From CADCVT01 sp036389155 (GTDB taxonomy: Bacteria > Actinomycetota > Thermoleophilia > Solirubrobacterales > Solirubrobacteraceae), in NCBI GenBank assembly GCA_036389155.1, contig DASVQN010000023.1, positions 62,001 to 126,000 of the forward strand: a stretch of 64,000 nt of DNA, read 5' to 3'. Positions within the stretch are counted from its first letter, which is position 1. The number at the start of each line of letters is the position of its first letter. Position numbers and translations under genes: made by a program. Positions 1-6,886 of the stretch are shown one piece after another. Below the pieces are notes generated by a model that saw only the letters and a list, made by a program, of their open reading frames with translations, was not told the DNA's origin and did not search any database.

Positions 1-18
1 TGGCAGGATGCGCCGCCC

Positions 19-1239
19 ATGGACTTCACGATCCCGGCGGAACTGCAGGACCTCCTCGACCGCGTCCGCGCGTACATCGCCGAGGACGCGGTGCCCGCCG
101 AGAGCGAGATCGAGGATCCCGCCGACGTCCTGAAGAGCTGGCACGTCGTCGAGCGCCTGCGCGACCGCGCGCGGGAGCGCGGGATCTACACGCCGCACCT
201 GCCCGAGGAGTGGGGCGGGCTCGGCGTCGGCGTGCTGGGCATGAGCCTCATCTCGCAGGAGCTCGGCGCCGCGCCGCTCGCCGCGCTCGGCCTGAACGCG
301 ATGGCGCCGGACGAGGGGAACATGCACACGCTCCTCATCGCGGGGACGCCCGAGCAGCTCGAGACCTACCTGCGGCCGCTGGCCGAGGGCCGCACCCGCT
401 CGTGCTTCGCGATGACGGAGCCGGACGTCGCCTCCTCCGACCCCACGAACCTCGAGACGACCGCGGTCCGCGACGGCGACGACTACGTCCTCCGCGGGCG
501 CAAGTGGTGCATCACCGGCGCGGAGGGCGCGGCGTTCGCGATCGTCGTCGCCAAGACGGGGACCGACGAGGCGGCCGGCCACCGCAACTACTCGCTGATC
601 CTCGTTCCGACCGACACGCCGGGCTGGCGGATCGTGCGCCATCCGGAGTGGATGGGCTCGCACTCGCCGGGCGGCCATCCGGAGATCGGGCTCGAGGACG
701 TCCGCGTGCCCGCGAGCAACCTCCTCGGCGCCGAGGGCGAGGGCTTCGTGATCGCGCAGAAGCGCCTGGCGGGCGGGCGGCTCGCGCACGCGATGCGGTG
801 GATCGGCGCGGCGCAACGCTCGCTCGACCTGAGCGCTAAGCGGCTGCTCGAGCGCAAGGCGTTCGGCAAGGAGCTGGCCCGCCACCAGGGCCTGCAGTTC
901 ATGATGGCCGACTCCGCCATGGACCTCTACGCGAGCCGCCTGATGGTGCTGCACACCGCCTGGAAGGTCGAGCACGGCCTGCCGCACCGCCAGGAGGTCG
1001 CGATGACCAAGACGTTCGTGTCCGAGGCGTTCGGGCGGATCGTCGACCGGGCCGTGCAGATCCACGGCGCGGCGGGGATCGCGATGGACCTGCCGATCGC
1101 CCGCCTGTACCAGGACGCTCGCGCCGCGCGGATCTACGACGGGGCGAGCGAGGTGCACCGCATGACGATCGCGCGCGACCTCTTCAAGCTCGCGCTGCAG
1201 GGCGAGTCGACGAAGGCGGCCGCGGGGGACCTCGCCTGA
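19..1239 (+). CDS. Acyl-CoA dehydrogenase (ACAD10/11-like)
   Basis: 406 aa, about the usual length of the flavin acyl-CoA dehydrogenase family. It would oxidise an acyl-CoA to the 2-enoyl-CoA, passing electrons to ETF. The flavin/substrate-loop motif FAMTEPDVASSDPTN is at about residues 131-145, with conserved helices to the C-terminus. Near the end the motif YDGASEVHR has Asp where medium-chain enzymes have the catalytic Glu (YEG). The start ATG follows a short purine-rich stretch. Its stop overlaps the next start by one base (TGATG), so the pair is translationally coupled. The coupled kinase suggests the split equivalent of ACAD10/11, which act on 4-hydroxyacyl-CoAs; that substrate is inference. 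Confidence 0.93.
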   Translation: MDFTIPAELQDLLDRVRAYIAEDAVPAESEIEDPADVLKSWHVVERLRDRARERGIYTPHLPEEWGGLGVGVLGMSLISQELGAAPLAALGLNAMAPDEGNMHTLLIAGTPEQLETYLRPLAEGRTRSCFAMTEPDVASSDPTNLETTAVRDGDDYVLRGRKWCITGAEGAAFAIVVAKTGTDEAAGHRNYSLILVPTDTPGWRIVRHPEWMGSHSPGGHPEIGLEDVRVPASNLLGAEGEGFVIAQKRLAGGRLAHAMRWIGAAQRSLDLSAKRLLERKAFGKELARHQGLQFMMADSAMDLYASRLMVLHTAWKVEHGLPHRQEVAMTKTFVSEAFGRIVDRAVQIHGAAGIAMDLPIARLYQDARAARIYDGASEVHRMTIARDLFKLALQGESTKAAAGDLA

Positions 1240-2318
1240 TGGCCACCCCGATCGCCCCCGACGACGTCGTCGCCACCCACGAGGAGGGCGCGGCCAACGA
1301 CCGCGAGCCGCTGCTCGTCACCGAGCCGCTCGCCGCGTTCCTCGACGAGCGCGGCCTCGGCGCCGGCGACGTCGAGATCGAGCCCGTCGGCGAGGGCCAC
1401 TCGAACGTCACCTACGTCATCCGCCGCGGCGACTGGGAGGCGGTGATCCGCCGCCCGCCGCGCGGCCCGCTGCCCCCCAGCGCGCACGACGTGCTGCGCG
1501 AGGCGCGGGTGCTCGGCGCGGTCGCGGGCAAGGCGCGCGTGCCGGGGATCCTCGCCACGTGCGACGACGAGAGCGTGATCGGCGCGCCGTTCTACGTGAT
1601 GGAGAAGGTCGAGGGGCACGTCGTCACCGGCACCGTGCCGCCCGAGCTCGACAACCCCGACGACAAGCGGCGGATGGGCGAGGAGCTCGTGGACGCGCTG
1701 GTCGAGGTCCACGCGGTCGACTGGCAGGCGTGCGGGCTGGAGGGCTTCGGCAAGCCGACGGGCTACCTCGAGCGACAGCTGCGGCGCTTCAACGGGCTGT
1801 GGGAGCACAACCGCACGCGCGACATCCCGGCCGTTGAGAAGGTCGGCTCGTGGCTGCGCGACAACATGCCCGAGAGCGGGCCGTCGACGATCGTGCACGG
1901 CGACTTCCGCCTGGGCAACACGATGATGGGGCTCGAGTCGCCGGCGCGGCTCGTGGCGATCTTCGACTGGGAGATGTCGACGATCGGCGACCCGCTCGCC
2001 GACCTCGGCTACACGTGCACGCTGTGGGTCGACCGCGACGACCCGTCGCTCGGGATGTTCGAGCTGTCGGCGGTCACCCGGCAGGAGGGCTTCCCCTCAC
2101 GCGCGGAGCTGATCGCGCGCTACGAGGAGAAGAGCGGCCGCTCGATGACCGACATCCGCTGGTACCAGACGCTCGCGCTCTGGAAGTCGATCGTCTTCAT
2201 GGAGGGCAACTACAAGCGCGCGATCAGCGGGGCCACCGACGACCCCTACCTCAAGCAGTTCGGCGACGGCGTGCTTCAGCTCGCCGACCGCGCCGAGGCC
2301 ATGGCCTTCGGCGGCTAG
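1239..2318 (+). CDS. APH-family phosphotransferase paired with the dehydrogenase
   Basis: 359 aa with the aminoglycoside-phosphotransferase/choline-kinase fold. The catalytic loop HGDFRLGN (about residues 220-227) and the metal-binding DWE motif (about 243-245) are intact. The N-terminal nucleotide-binding half contains VIRRP. Stand-alone kinases next to acyl-CoA dehydrogenases resemble the N-terminal domain of ACAD10/11 and bacterial LvaA, which phosphorylate 4-hydroxyacyl-CoA before elimination. This is more likely than antibiotic resistance because of the coupled neighbour. The stop TAG lies in the CTAG at 2315-2318 shared with a small gene on the other strand. Confidence 0.9.
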   Translation: MATPIAPDDVVATHEEGAANDREPLLVTEPLAAFLDERGLGAGDVEIEPVGEGHSNVTYVIRRGDWEAVIRRPPRGPLPPSAHDVLREARVLGAVAGKARVPGILATCDDESVIGAPFYVMEKVEGHVVTGTVPPELDNPDDKRRMGEELVDALVEVHAVDWQACGLEGFGKPTGYLERQLRRFNGLWEHNRTRDIPAVEKVGSWLRDNMPESGPSTIVHGDFRLGNTMMGLESPARLVAIFDWEMSTIGDPLADLGYTCTLWVDRDDPSLGMFELSAVTRQEGFPSRAELIARYEEKSGRSMTDIRWYQTLALWKSIVFMEGNYKRAISGATDDPYLKQFGDGVLQLADRAEAMAFGG

Positions 2319-2482
2319 CGCGGAGCGGGGCGGGCGCCGCGGTGCGTGAGCCGCGCGCGGACGTGTTCGATCTGGCGCCGGGTCTTCGGGTCGCGGGCCG
2401 CGCGCGCGGCCTGACCGGCGAGACGACGACCCTGCGGACTGCGCGCGAACTGCGCGACCTTGCTCAACAACGACGGGCTCAA
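2315..2482 (-). CDS. Small basic protein, 50-55 aa
   Basis: A short gene that is easily missed. From TTG at 2482 it gives 55 aa; from a second in-frame TTG at 2467 it gives 50 aa (reading M-SKVAQFARSPQGRRLAG as its N-terminus). It is rich in Arg, Ala and Gln and predicted helical, with the run DPKTRRQIEHVRARL in the second half. The look, an 'ArSPqGRrl...DPktRRqIe' small basic protein, is familiar in Actinobacteria, but I know no function; nucleic-acid binding is a guess. A purine-rich AGGAGAGAGAGGG precedes the first TTG. Its stop shares CTAG with the kinase gene running towards it. Confidence 0.6.
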   Translation of the reverse strand: MSPSLLSKVAQFARSPQGRRLAGQAARAARDPKTRRQIEHVRARLTHRGARPAPR

Positions 2483-2542
2483 TTTCCCTCTCTCTCCTGA
2501 TCCTCAGTCAGCAAGTGGGGAATGCCCGGGAGGCGGCGTCCT

Positions 2543-3382
2543 CTAACTCCCGGTCTCGATCCTTCGCCGCAACTCGGCGCCCCGCCCTGCCGCGACCGCC
2601 CGCGCGGCCCGCCGCTCGCTCAGCTCGACCCCCCGCTCCTGCGCCAGGTCGAGCAGCTCCTGACGCTCCTCGCCCTCCCGCGCGGCCCGCAGGAACAGCC
2701 AGCCGAAGAGGACGAGCGTCAGCAGCGAGCCCTCGACCATCATGATCGCGGCGGCGAGCGTCTGGTCCTGCAGCGGGTCGCCGGCGTCGTAGACGTCGTA
2801 GAGCGGATGGCCGCTCCACAGCAGCACGTTGCCGAGGACCGCGCCGAGCAGCCGCACGGCGACGATGTACCCGAGCTTGGCGAGATTGCCGAACCACGCG
2901 GGCATGGGCAGCGGGCCGAAGAGCGGCATCCACATGTTCGCGCCGAGGCCGACGAACAGCGCGTGCTGCAGCGCGTGGATCACGTCGTGGTTCACCGCGG
3001 CCTCGTGCAGCGGCGCGACGTGCCACAGCGCGAGGTTCGCCGCCCACAGCCCGAGCGCGGGGACCGGATGGCTGAGGGCCCGAAGCCAGCGGAGCGCACG
3101 GTGGCGGAGGATCGGCTGGAGGACCTGGCCGGTGAGGCCGAGCACGAGCAGCAGCGCGGCGACGTCGCCCAGCAGCAGGTGCTCGGCCATGTGCGCGGCG
3201 AACCGCTCGCCCGCCACGCCGCCGAGCGCGACGACGCCCGCGGTCCCCGCCAGGAGGCCGGCCGCGAAGGACAGCCGCCGCCACGTCGGGACCGGCCGGT
3301 CCTCGCGCTCGAGCGTCTGCGCGCGCCGGGCGTAGAGGACGCCCGCGAGCAGCGCGGGAAGGACCTCGAGCAGCGCGGTCAC
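2543..3382 (-). CDS. ctaG: CtaG-type cytochrome c oxidase assembly protein
   Basis: 279 aa integral membrane protein of the caa3_CtaG family, thought to help copper insertion into aa3/caa3-type oxidases. Six or more hydrophobic helices are visible. Family-typical His residues sit in HMAEHLLLGDVAALLL, WHVAPLHEAAVNHD and HALQHALFVGL, and the C-terminal helix contains MMVEGSLLTLVLFGW. The start is GTG at 3382, whose G is also the last base of the LysR stop codon (TAGTG), so a longer reading through the LysR gene is out of frame with that gene and false. The C-terminus is a charged cytoplasmic tail. No oxidase genes lie in the window. Confidence 0.87.
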   Translation of the reverse strand: MTALLEVLPALLAGVLYARRAQTLEREDRPVPTWRRLSFAAGLLAGTAGVVALGGVAGERFAAHMAEHLLLGDVAALLLVLGLTGQVLQPILRHRALRWLRALSHPVPALGLWAANLALWHVAPLHEAAVNHDVIHALQHALFVGLGANMWMPLFGPLPMPAWFGNLAKLGYIVAVRLLGAVLGNVLLWSGHPLYDVYDAGDPLQDQTLAAAIMMVEGSLLTLVLFGWLFLRAAREGEERQELLDLAQERGVELSERRAARAVAAGRGAELRRRIETGS

Positions 3383-4311
3383 TACGCCGCGACGAGCGCG
3401 GGGCGGCCGAGCGGGCGCGAGGCGTTGCGCAGCGCCTCGACCAGTGTCTCGACCACGGGGTTCTCCTCGTCGGCGCGCACGGCGGCGACGATCCTGCGGA
3501 TCGGGGGGCGCCCGCGGATCGGCCGCACGACGACGTCGGAGCGGCCCATGGCGGTGGCGAGCGACGGGACGAGCGCCACGCCCATCCCGGAGGCCGCCAT
3601 GCCCTGCAGCGCCGCGTAGTCCTCGGAGGCGAACTCGATGCGCGGCTCGAACCCGGCCTCGTAGCACGCGCGCAGCACGATGTTCGAGTCCGAGCACGTG
3701 CCGCCGACCTCGGTCAGCAGCCACGGCTCGTCGCGCAGCGCCGCGATCGGGATGGAGGGCTGGAGCGCGAGCGCGTGGCCCTGCGGCAGGACGACGAGCA
3801 TCGGGTCGTCGTAGACGTGGCGCAGCTCGACGCCGGGCACGACGAGCGCCGGGATGAGGTCGGAGTCGATGGCCATCCCGACGTCGAGGTCGCGCTCGCC
3901 GACGCGGCGCACCGCGTCGTCGGGCTCGACGGCGTGGAGCTGCAGCTCGACGCCGGGATGCTCGCCGCGCACGTCGCGGAAGGCCTGGGCGACGAGCGCG
4001 GCGGCCGCGGACTGGAACGCGCCGAGCCGCACCAGCGGCCGCTCGCATCCGGCCATCTCGCGCACCTGCGCCTCGGCGCGGCGCACGCCGGCGAGGATCT
4101 CCTCGGCGTGTCGGAGCAGCGTCTCGCCCGCGGGCGTGAGGGTGACGCCGCGCGAGTCGCGCACGAGCAGCGGCGTGTCGAGCGCGCGCTCGAGGCGCGC
4201 GATGTGCTGGGACACCGCGGGCTGCGTGAAGCTCAGCGCCTCGGCCGCCGCGCTGAACGACCGGCGCACGGCGACCTCGCGGAAGCTCTGCAGAAGCTTG
4301 AGGTCGATCAT
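3382..4311 (-). CDS. LysR-family transcriptional regulator
   Basis: 309 aa, standard LTTR length. The N-terminal winged helix-turn-helix is clear (FSAAAEALSFTQPAVSQHIARL, quoted in part: AALSFTQPAVSQH-like, residues about 18-40), followed by a linker helix and a type 2 periplasmic-binding-like effector domain ending in a conserved region around GMAASGMGVALVPS. It is co-transcribed with ctaG by a one-base stop/start overlap. A perfect inverted repeat (4310-4324) overlaps its start codon and -10 box, suggesting autorepression. The effector is unknown. Confidence 0.9.
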   Translation of the reverse strand: MIDLKLLQSFREVAVRRSFSAAAEALSFTQPAVSQHIARLERALDTPLLVRDSRGVTLTPAGETLLRHAEEILAGVRRAEAQVREMAGCERPLVRLGAFQSAAAALVAQAFRDVRGEHPGVELQLHAVEPDDAVRRVGERDLDVGMAIDSDLIPALVVPGVELRHVYDDPMLVVLPQGHALALQPSIPIAALRDEPWLLTEVGGTCSDSNIVLRACYEAGFEPRIEFASEDYAALQGMAASGMGVALVPSLATAMGRSDVVVRPIRGRPPIRRIVAAVRADEENPVVETLVEALRNASRPLGRPALVAA

Positions 4312-4324
4312 AACGCGACGTTAT
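4310..4324. promoter_or_regulatory. Palindrome over the LysR start: operator plus leaderless promoter
   Basis: ATAACGCGACGTTAT is a perfect inverted repeat (6-bp arms, 3-bp centre). Read on the minus strand it contains TAACGT (4323-4318), a TANNNT -10 box six bases before the LysR ATG. Binding here would block the promoter and start codon together. LTTRs usually bind T-N11-A sites, and T4311/A4323 satisfy that spacing. The 10-mer ATAACGCGAC recurs at 14460 and 14521. Confidence 0.55.
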
Positions 4325-4381
4325 CACAGACAGAGCGAGTCATCATTGGACATGATCGCGCGACGGCTCGAACATAGGTGC

Positions 4382-4672
4382 ATGACCTCCACCGCCTCCC
4401 CCATCACCCTCCGCTCCGCGACCGCCGCCGACGGCGCGTCGCTCGCCCGCCTCGCCGCGCTCGACAGCCAGGAGCCGCCGGCCGGCAACCTCGTCGTCGC
4501 CGAGCGGGACGGCCGCATCGTCGCCGCCGTCGACGTCGCCTCGCTGAGCGCCGTCGCCGACCCGTTCGAGCGCACCGACCACGTCGTCGGGCTCCTGCGC
4601 CGCGACGCCGTCGCCCGCCGCAACGCGCGCCCGGCGCGCCGCCACTTCGGCCTCGTGCCGCGCGCCGCCTGA
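4382..4672 (+). CDS. Small protein resembling a truncated GNAT N-terminus
   Basis: 96 aa starting at ATG 4382. The first part, ITLRSATAADGASLARLAAL then LVVAERDGRIVAAVDV, matches the first strands and helices of the GNAT acetyltransferase fold. The acetyl-CoA-binding Q/RxxGxG/A loop and the rest of the fold are absent. The C-terminus is Arg-rich. Such half-GNAT proteins look like a stand-alone family in these genomes rather than a fresh truncation, because the coding frame is clean to its own stop. Function unknown; an acetyltransferase activity is unlikely. Confidence 0.62.
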   Translation: MTSTASPITLRSATAADGASLARLAALDSQEPPAGNLVVAERDGRIVAAVDVASLSAVADPFERTDHVVGLLRRDAVARRNARPARRHFGLVPRAA

Positions 4673-4690
4673 TCGGGTAGGCGCTCGTGC

Positions 4691-5401
4691 GTGCCCGCGG
4701 TCGACCTGCACTGTCATCTCCTGCCCGGCGTCGACGACGGCCCGCAGCATCTCGACGAATCGGTCGAGTACGCGCGCGCGGCCGTCGCCGCCGGGACGGG
4801 GACGATCGTCGCCACGCCGCACGTCGAGAAGGTCGTCGTCTCGTCGCTGCCCGAACGGGTCGAGGGGGTGCGCGCCGCGCTGGCCTCCGAGGGGATCGAC
4901 CTGCGCGTCGAGGTGGGCGGCGAGCTCAAGCCGTACTCGATCGGATCGCTGCGCCAGGAGGAGCTCGAGATCATCGCCCACGGGCCGCCGGACGCGCGGT
5001 GGGTGCTCTACGAGGTCCCGTTCCGCGGCATCGACGACGAGTTCCTGGACGGCGCGCACGAGCTGCGCCGGCGCGGGTTCGGGATCCTGCTCGCGCACCC
5101 CGAGCGCTCGCGCGACTTCCTCGCGAACGAGGGGCTCGCCGCGCTCGACCCGCTGCTCGCCACCGGCGCGAAGATCGCCGCGAACGTCGGGCCGCTGAGC
5201 GGCCGCGAGGCGGAGCCGCGGTGGCGGGCGGCGAAGTTCCTCCTCGAGCGCGGGGCGATCGACGTCATCGCGACCGACGCCCACCCGCCGCGACGGTCGT
5301 ACCAGCTGCAGGACGTCATGGGCATGACCGGCGCGGAGCACGAGCGGCTGACGGCGCTGACGCCCGCCGCGCTGGTGCGTGACGGGCTGCACACCCCGTA
5401 G
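4691..5401 (+). CDS. PHP-domain phosphoesterase, CpsB/CapC type
   Basis: 236 aa from a GTG start, close to the length of CpsB/YwqE metal-dependent tyrosine phosphatases. Metal-ligand motifs of the PHP fold are present: DLHCHLLPGVDDGP (residues 4-17), ATPH (about 41-44), LAHPERS (about 134-140) and ATDAHPP near the C-terminus. The family dephosphorylates BY-kinases controlling capsule or exopolysaccharide, but no kinase or polysaccharide genes lie next to it, so histidinol-phosphatase-like or other phosphoesterase activity remains possible. Confidence 0.85.
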   Translation: MPAVDLHCHLLPGVDDGPQHLDESVEYARAAVAAGTGTIVATPHVEKVVVSSLPERVEGVRAALASEGIDLRVEVGGELKPYSIGSLRQEELEIIAHGPPDARWVLYEVPFRGIDDEFLDGAHELRRRGFGILLAHPERSRDFLANEGLAALDPLLATGAKIAANVGPLSGREAEPRWRAAKFLLERGAIDVIATDAHPPRRSYQLQDVMGMTGAEHERLTALTPAALVRDGLHTP

Positions 5402-5426
5402 ACATACCTCCGGTACGTTTTCGGCC

Positions 5427-5810
5427 ATGGCCGACTACACCGTGAAGCACCTCGACGAGATGGAGGCGTCCTTCGGGGGCGGCTTCAAGAAGGTCCGCGC
5501 CGAGCTGGGGGTCACCGCCTTCGGCGTCCAGGTCCTCGAGTTCCCGCCGAACATCGACCAGTACCCCGAGCACGACCATGCCGACAGCGGGCAGGAGGAG
5601 GTCTTCGGGGTCGTGCGCGGCAGCGGGAGGATCACGATCGGCGACGAGGAGGTCGCGCTCGAGCCGGACGTCTGGGTGCGCGTCGGCGCCGACGAGCGGC
5701 GCAAGATCTACTCCGGCCCCGACGGGCTGCGGCTCATCGCCCTCGGCGGGACGCCCGGCAAGCCGTACGAGATCCCCGAGCCGTCGAAGCTCACCGGCGC
5801 GGCGTCGTAG
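5427..5810 (+). CDS. Cupin-domain protein
   Basis: 127 aa single-domain cupin. The first cupin motif carries ligands in YPEHDHADSGQEEVFGVVRG (H-x-H ... E) and the second follows around VALEPDVWVRVGADERRKIYS, where the usual His is not obvious. The start ATG 5427 is chosen because the cupin strand begins there and because a TACGTT box (5414-5419) stands seven bases upstream, the arrangement of a leaderless promoter. An earlier in-frame GTG would overlap the PHP gene. Substrate unknown. Confidence 0.82.
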   Translation: MADYTVKHLDEMEASFGGGFKKVRAELGVTAFGVQVLEFPPNIDQYPEHDHADSGQEEVFGVVRGSGRITIGDEEVALEPDVWVRVGADERRKIYSGPDGLRLIALGGTPGKPYEIPEPSKLTGAAS

Positions 5811-5816
5811 ACGCCT

Positions 5817-5948
5817 CTACGGCACCCAGTTGGTGCGGCGGTTCTTGACCTGCGGGTCGCGGACGTTGTCGCCCGGGCCGGAGCGGTTGTAGAGGTAGCC
5901 GCCCACGGTCACGACGAGCACGAACACGATGACGACGAGGAGGAACAT
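5817..5948 (-). CDS. 43-aa single-pass membrane protein
   Basis: A 43-codon gene with a strongly hydrophobic N-terminal helix (MFLLVVIVFVLVVTVGGYLY) followed by a polar basic tail NRSGPGDNVRDPQVKNRRTN. The next 100 bases upstream contain TAGCCT (5964-5959) ten bases before the ATG, consistent with its own promoter. It is convergent with the cupin gene (seven bases between stops' ends) and lies downstream of the EamA gene on the same strand. The pattern, one helix plus a cytoplasmic basic tail, is seen in many small actinobacterial proteins; no function known. Confidence 0.6.
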   Translation of the reverse strand: MFLLVVIVFVLVVTVGGYLYNRSGPGDNVRDPQVKNRRTNWVP

Positions 5949-5995
5949 CTCGTCGACGAGGCTACTCCGCTGAGGGCGCGTCTCCTAATCGCTCG

Positions 5996-6835
5996 CTAGC
6001 CGGCGGCGACGGCGGCGACGCCCGCGAAGGCGAGGCCGACGCCTGCCTGCTGGGCGCGGTGCAGGCGCTCGCCGAGGACGGCGCGGGCGAGGAGGACCGT
6101 GGTCACCGGATAGAGGACGCCGACGACCGCGACGATCGAGAGCAGGCCCTTCGTCGTCGCGAGCGCGTAGAGGCCGGTGGCGAGGAGGTCGAGCGCGCCG
6201 ATGGCGGCGAGGGCGAGGAGGTCGCGTCCTGTCGGCCTCGTCGGCGGCGGCCGGGCGGTCACGAGCGCGATGAGCGGCACGATCGCGGCGGCCCGGCCGA
6301 GGAGGAGCAACCACAGGACGGAGTCGTCCGCGACGGCGTCGGTGATCGAGAAGTAGACGCCGAAGGAGAGCGCGGCGAGGAGGGCGAGGAGGACGCTCGC
6401 CCGCGCGGCGGCGGGACGCGGCTGCTCCGCCCGCTCGCGGCTCGCGAGGACGACGCCCGCGAAGATCACCGGGATCGCCATCGCCTGCACGGCGCTCGGG
6501 CGGTCGCCGCTCGCGACCCCGACCACGACCGGGACGATCACGCCGCTGGAGGTGATCGGGGCGATGACGCTCATCGTCCCGATCGCGAGCGCGCGGTAGA
6601 ACGCGCCGAGGGCGAGCGCGCCCGTCGCGCCCGCGAGCAGCGACAGCCAGATCGCCCGCGCGTCCGGCGGGTCCTCCGCGCTCGCCACGATGACCGCACC
6701 GACGATCAGGGCGCCCGCGACCTGCTGGCCGAGCAGCACGACGATCGTCGGGAGCCGGCGGCTGGTGAGGCCGCCGGCGAAGTCCGAGACGCCCCAGCAG
6801 GCGGAGGCCGCCAGGGCGAGCGCTACGCCGAGCAG
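5996..6835 (-). CDS. EamA/DMT-family transporter; possible CTG start
   Basis: Drug/metabolite-transporter superfamily permease with about ten membrane helices and two EamA repeats (the second includes GALDLLATGLYALATTKGLL and ARAVLGERLHRAQQAG). The first ATG/GTG-type start is GTG 6739, giving 247 aa, but that loses transmembrane helix 1. Upstream and in frame is LLGVALALAASACWGVSDFA, a perfect helix-1 for this family, followed by TSRRLP. The only plausible start covering it is CTG 6835, with GGAG six bases before it; this gives 279 aa. The frame is closed upstream by the stop of the aldehyde dehydrogenase gene. Confidence 0.8.
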   Translation of the reverse strand: MLGVALALAASACWGVSDFAGGLTSRRLPTIVVLLGQQVAGALIVGAVIVASAEDPPDARAIWLSLLAGATGALALGAFYRALAIGTMSVIAPITSSGVIVPVVVGVASGDRPSAVQAMAIPVIFAGVVLASRERAEQPRPAAARASVLLALLAALSFGVYFSITDAVADDSVLWLLLLGRAAAIVPLIALVTARPPPTRPTGRDLLALAAIGALDLLATGLYALATTKGLLSIVAVVGVLYPVTTVLLARAVLGERLHRAQQAGVGLAFAGVAAVAAG

Positions 6836-6859
6836 CGCTCGCTCCGGCGGAGCCCCGCT

Positions 6860-6877
6860 CCCCCGCCGCGGCGGGGG
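6860..6877. terminator. 18-bp perfect GC palindrome between ALDH and EamA genes
   Basis: CCCCCGCCGCGGCGGGGG lies between the stop of the aldehyde dehydrogenase gene and the start of the transporter gene, with a second short hairpin GCTCCG-G-CGGAGC at 6841-6853. There is no T tract, so it could be a weak terminator, an attenuator, or a 3' stabilising hairpin. The second hairpin covers the Shine-Dalgarno-like GGAG of the CTG start and could limit translation. Confidence 0.4.
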
Positions 6878-6886
6878 GCCGCGCCC

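Noticed and set aside
2543..4327. Apparent 594-aa fusion covering ctaG and LysR
   Set aside because: The first 315 codons are the LysR gene in the wrong frame; CtaG starts at GTG 3382.
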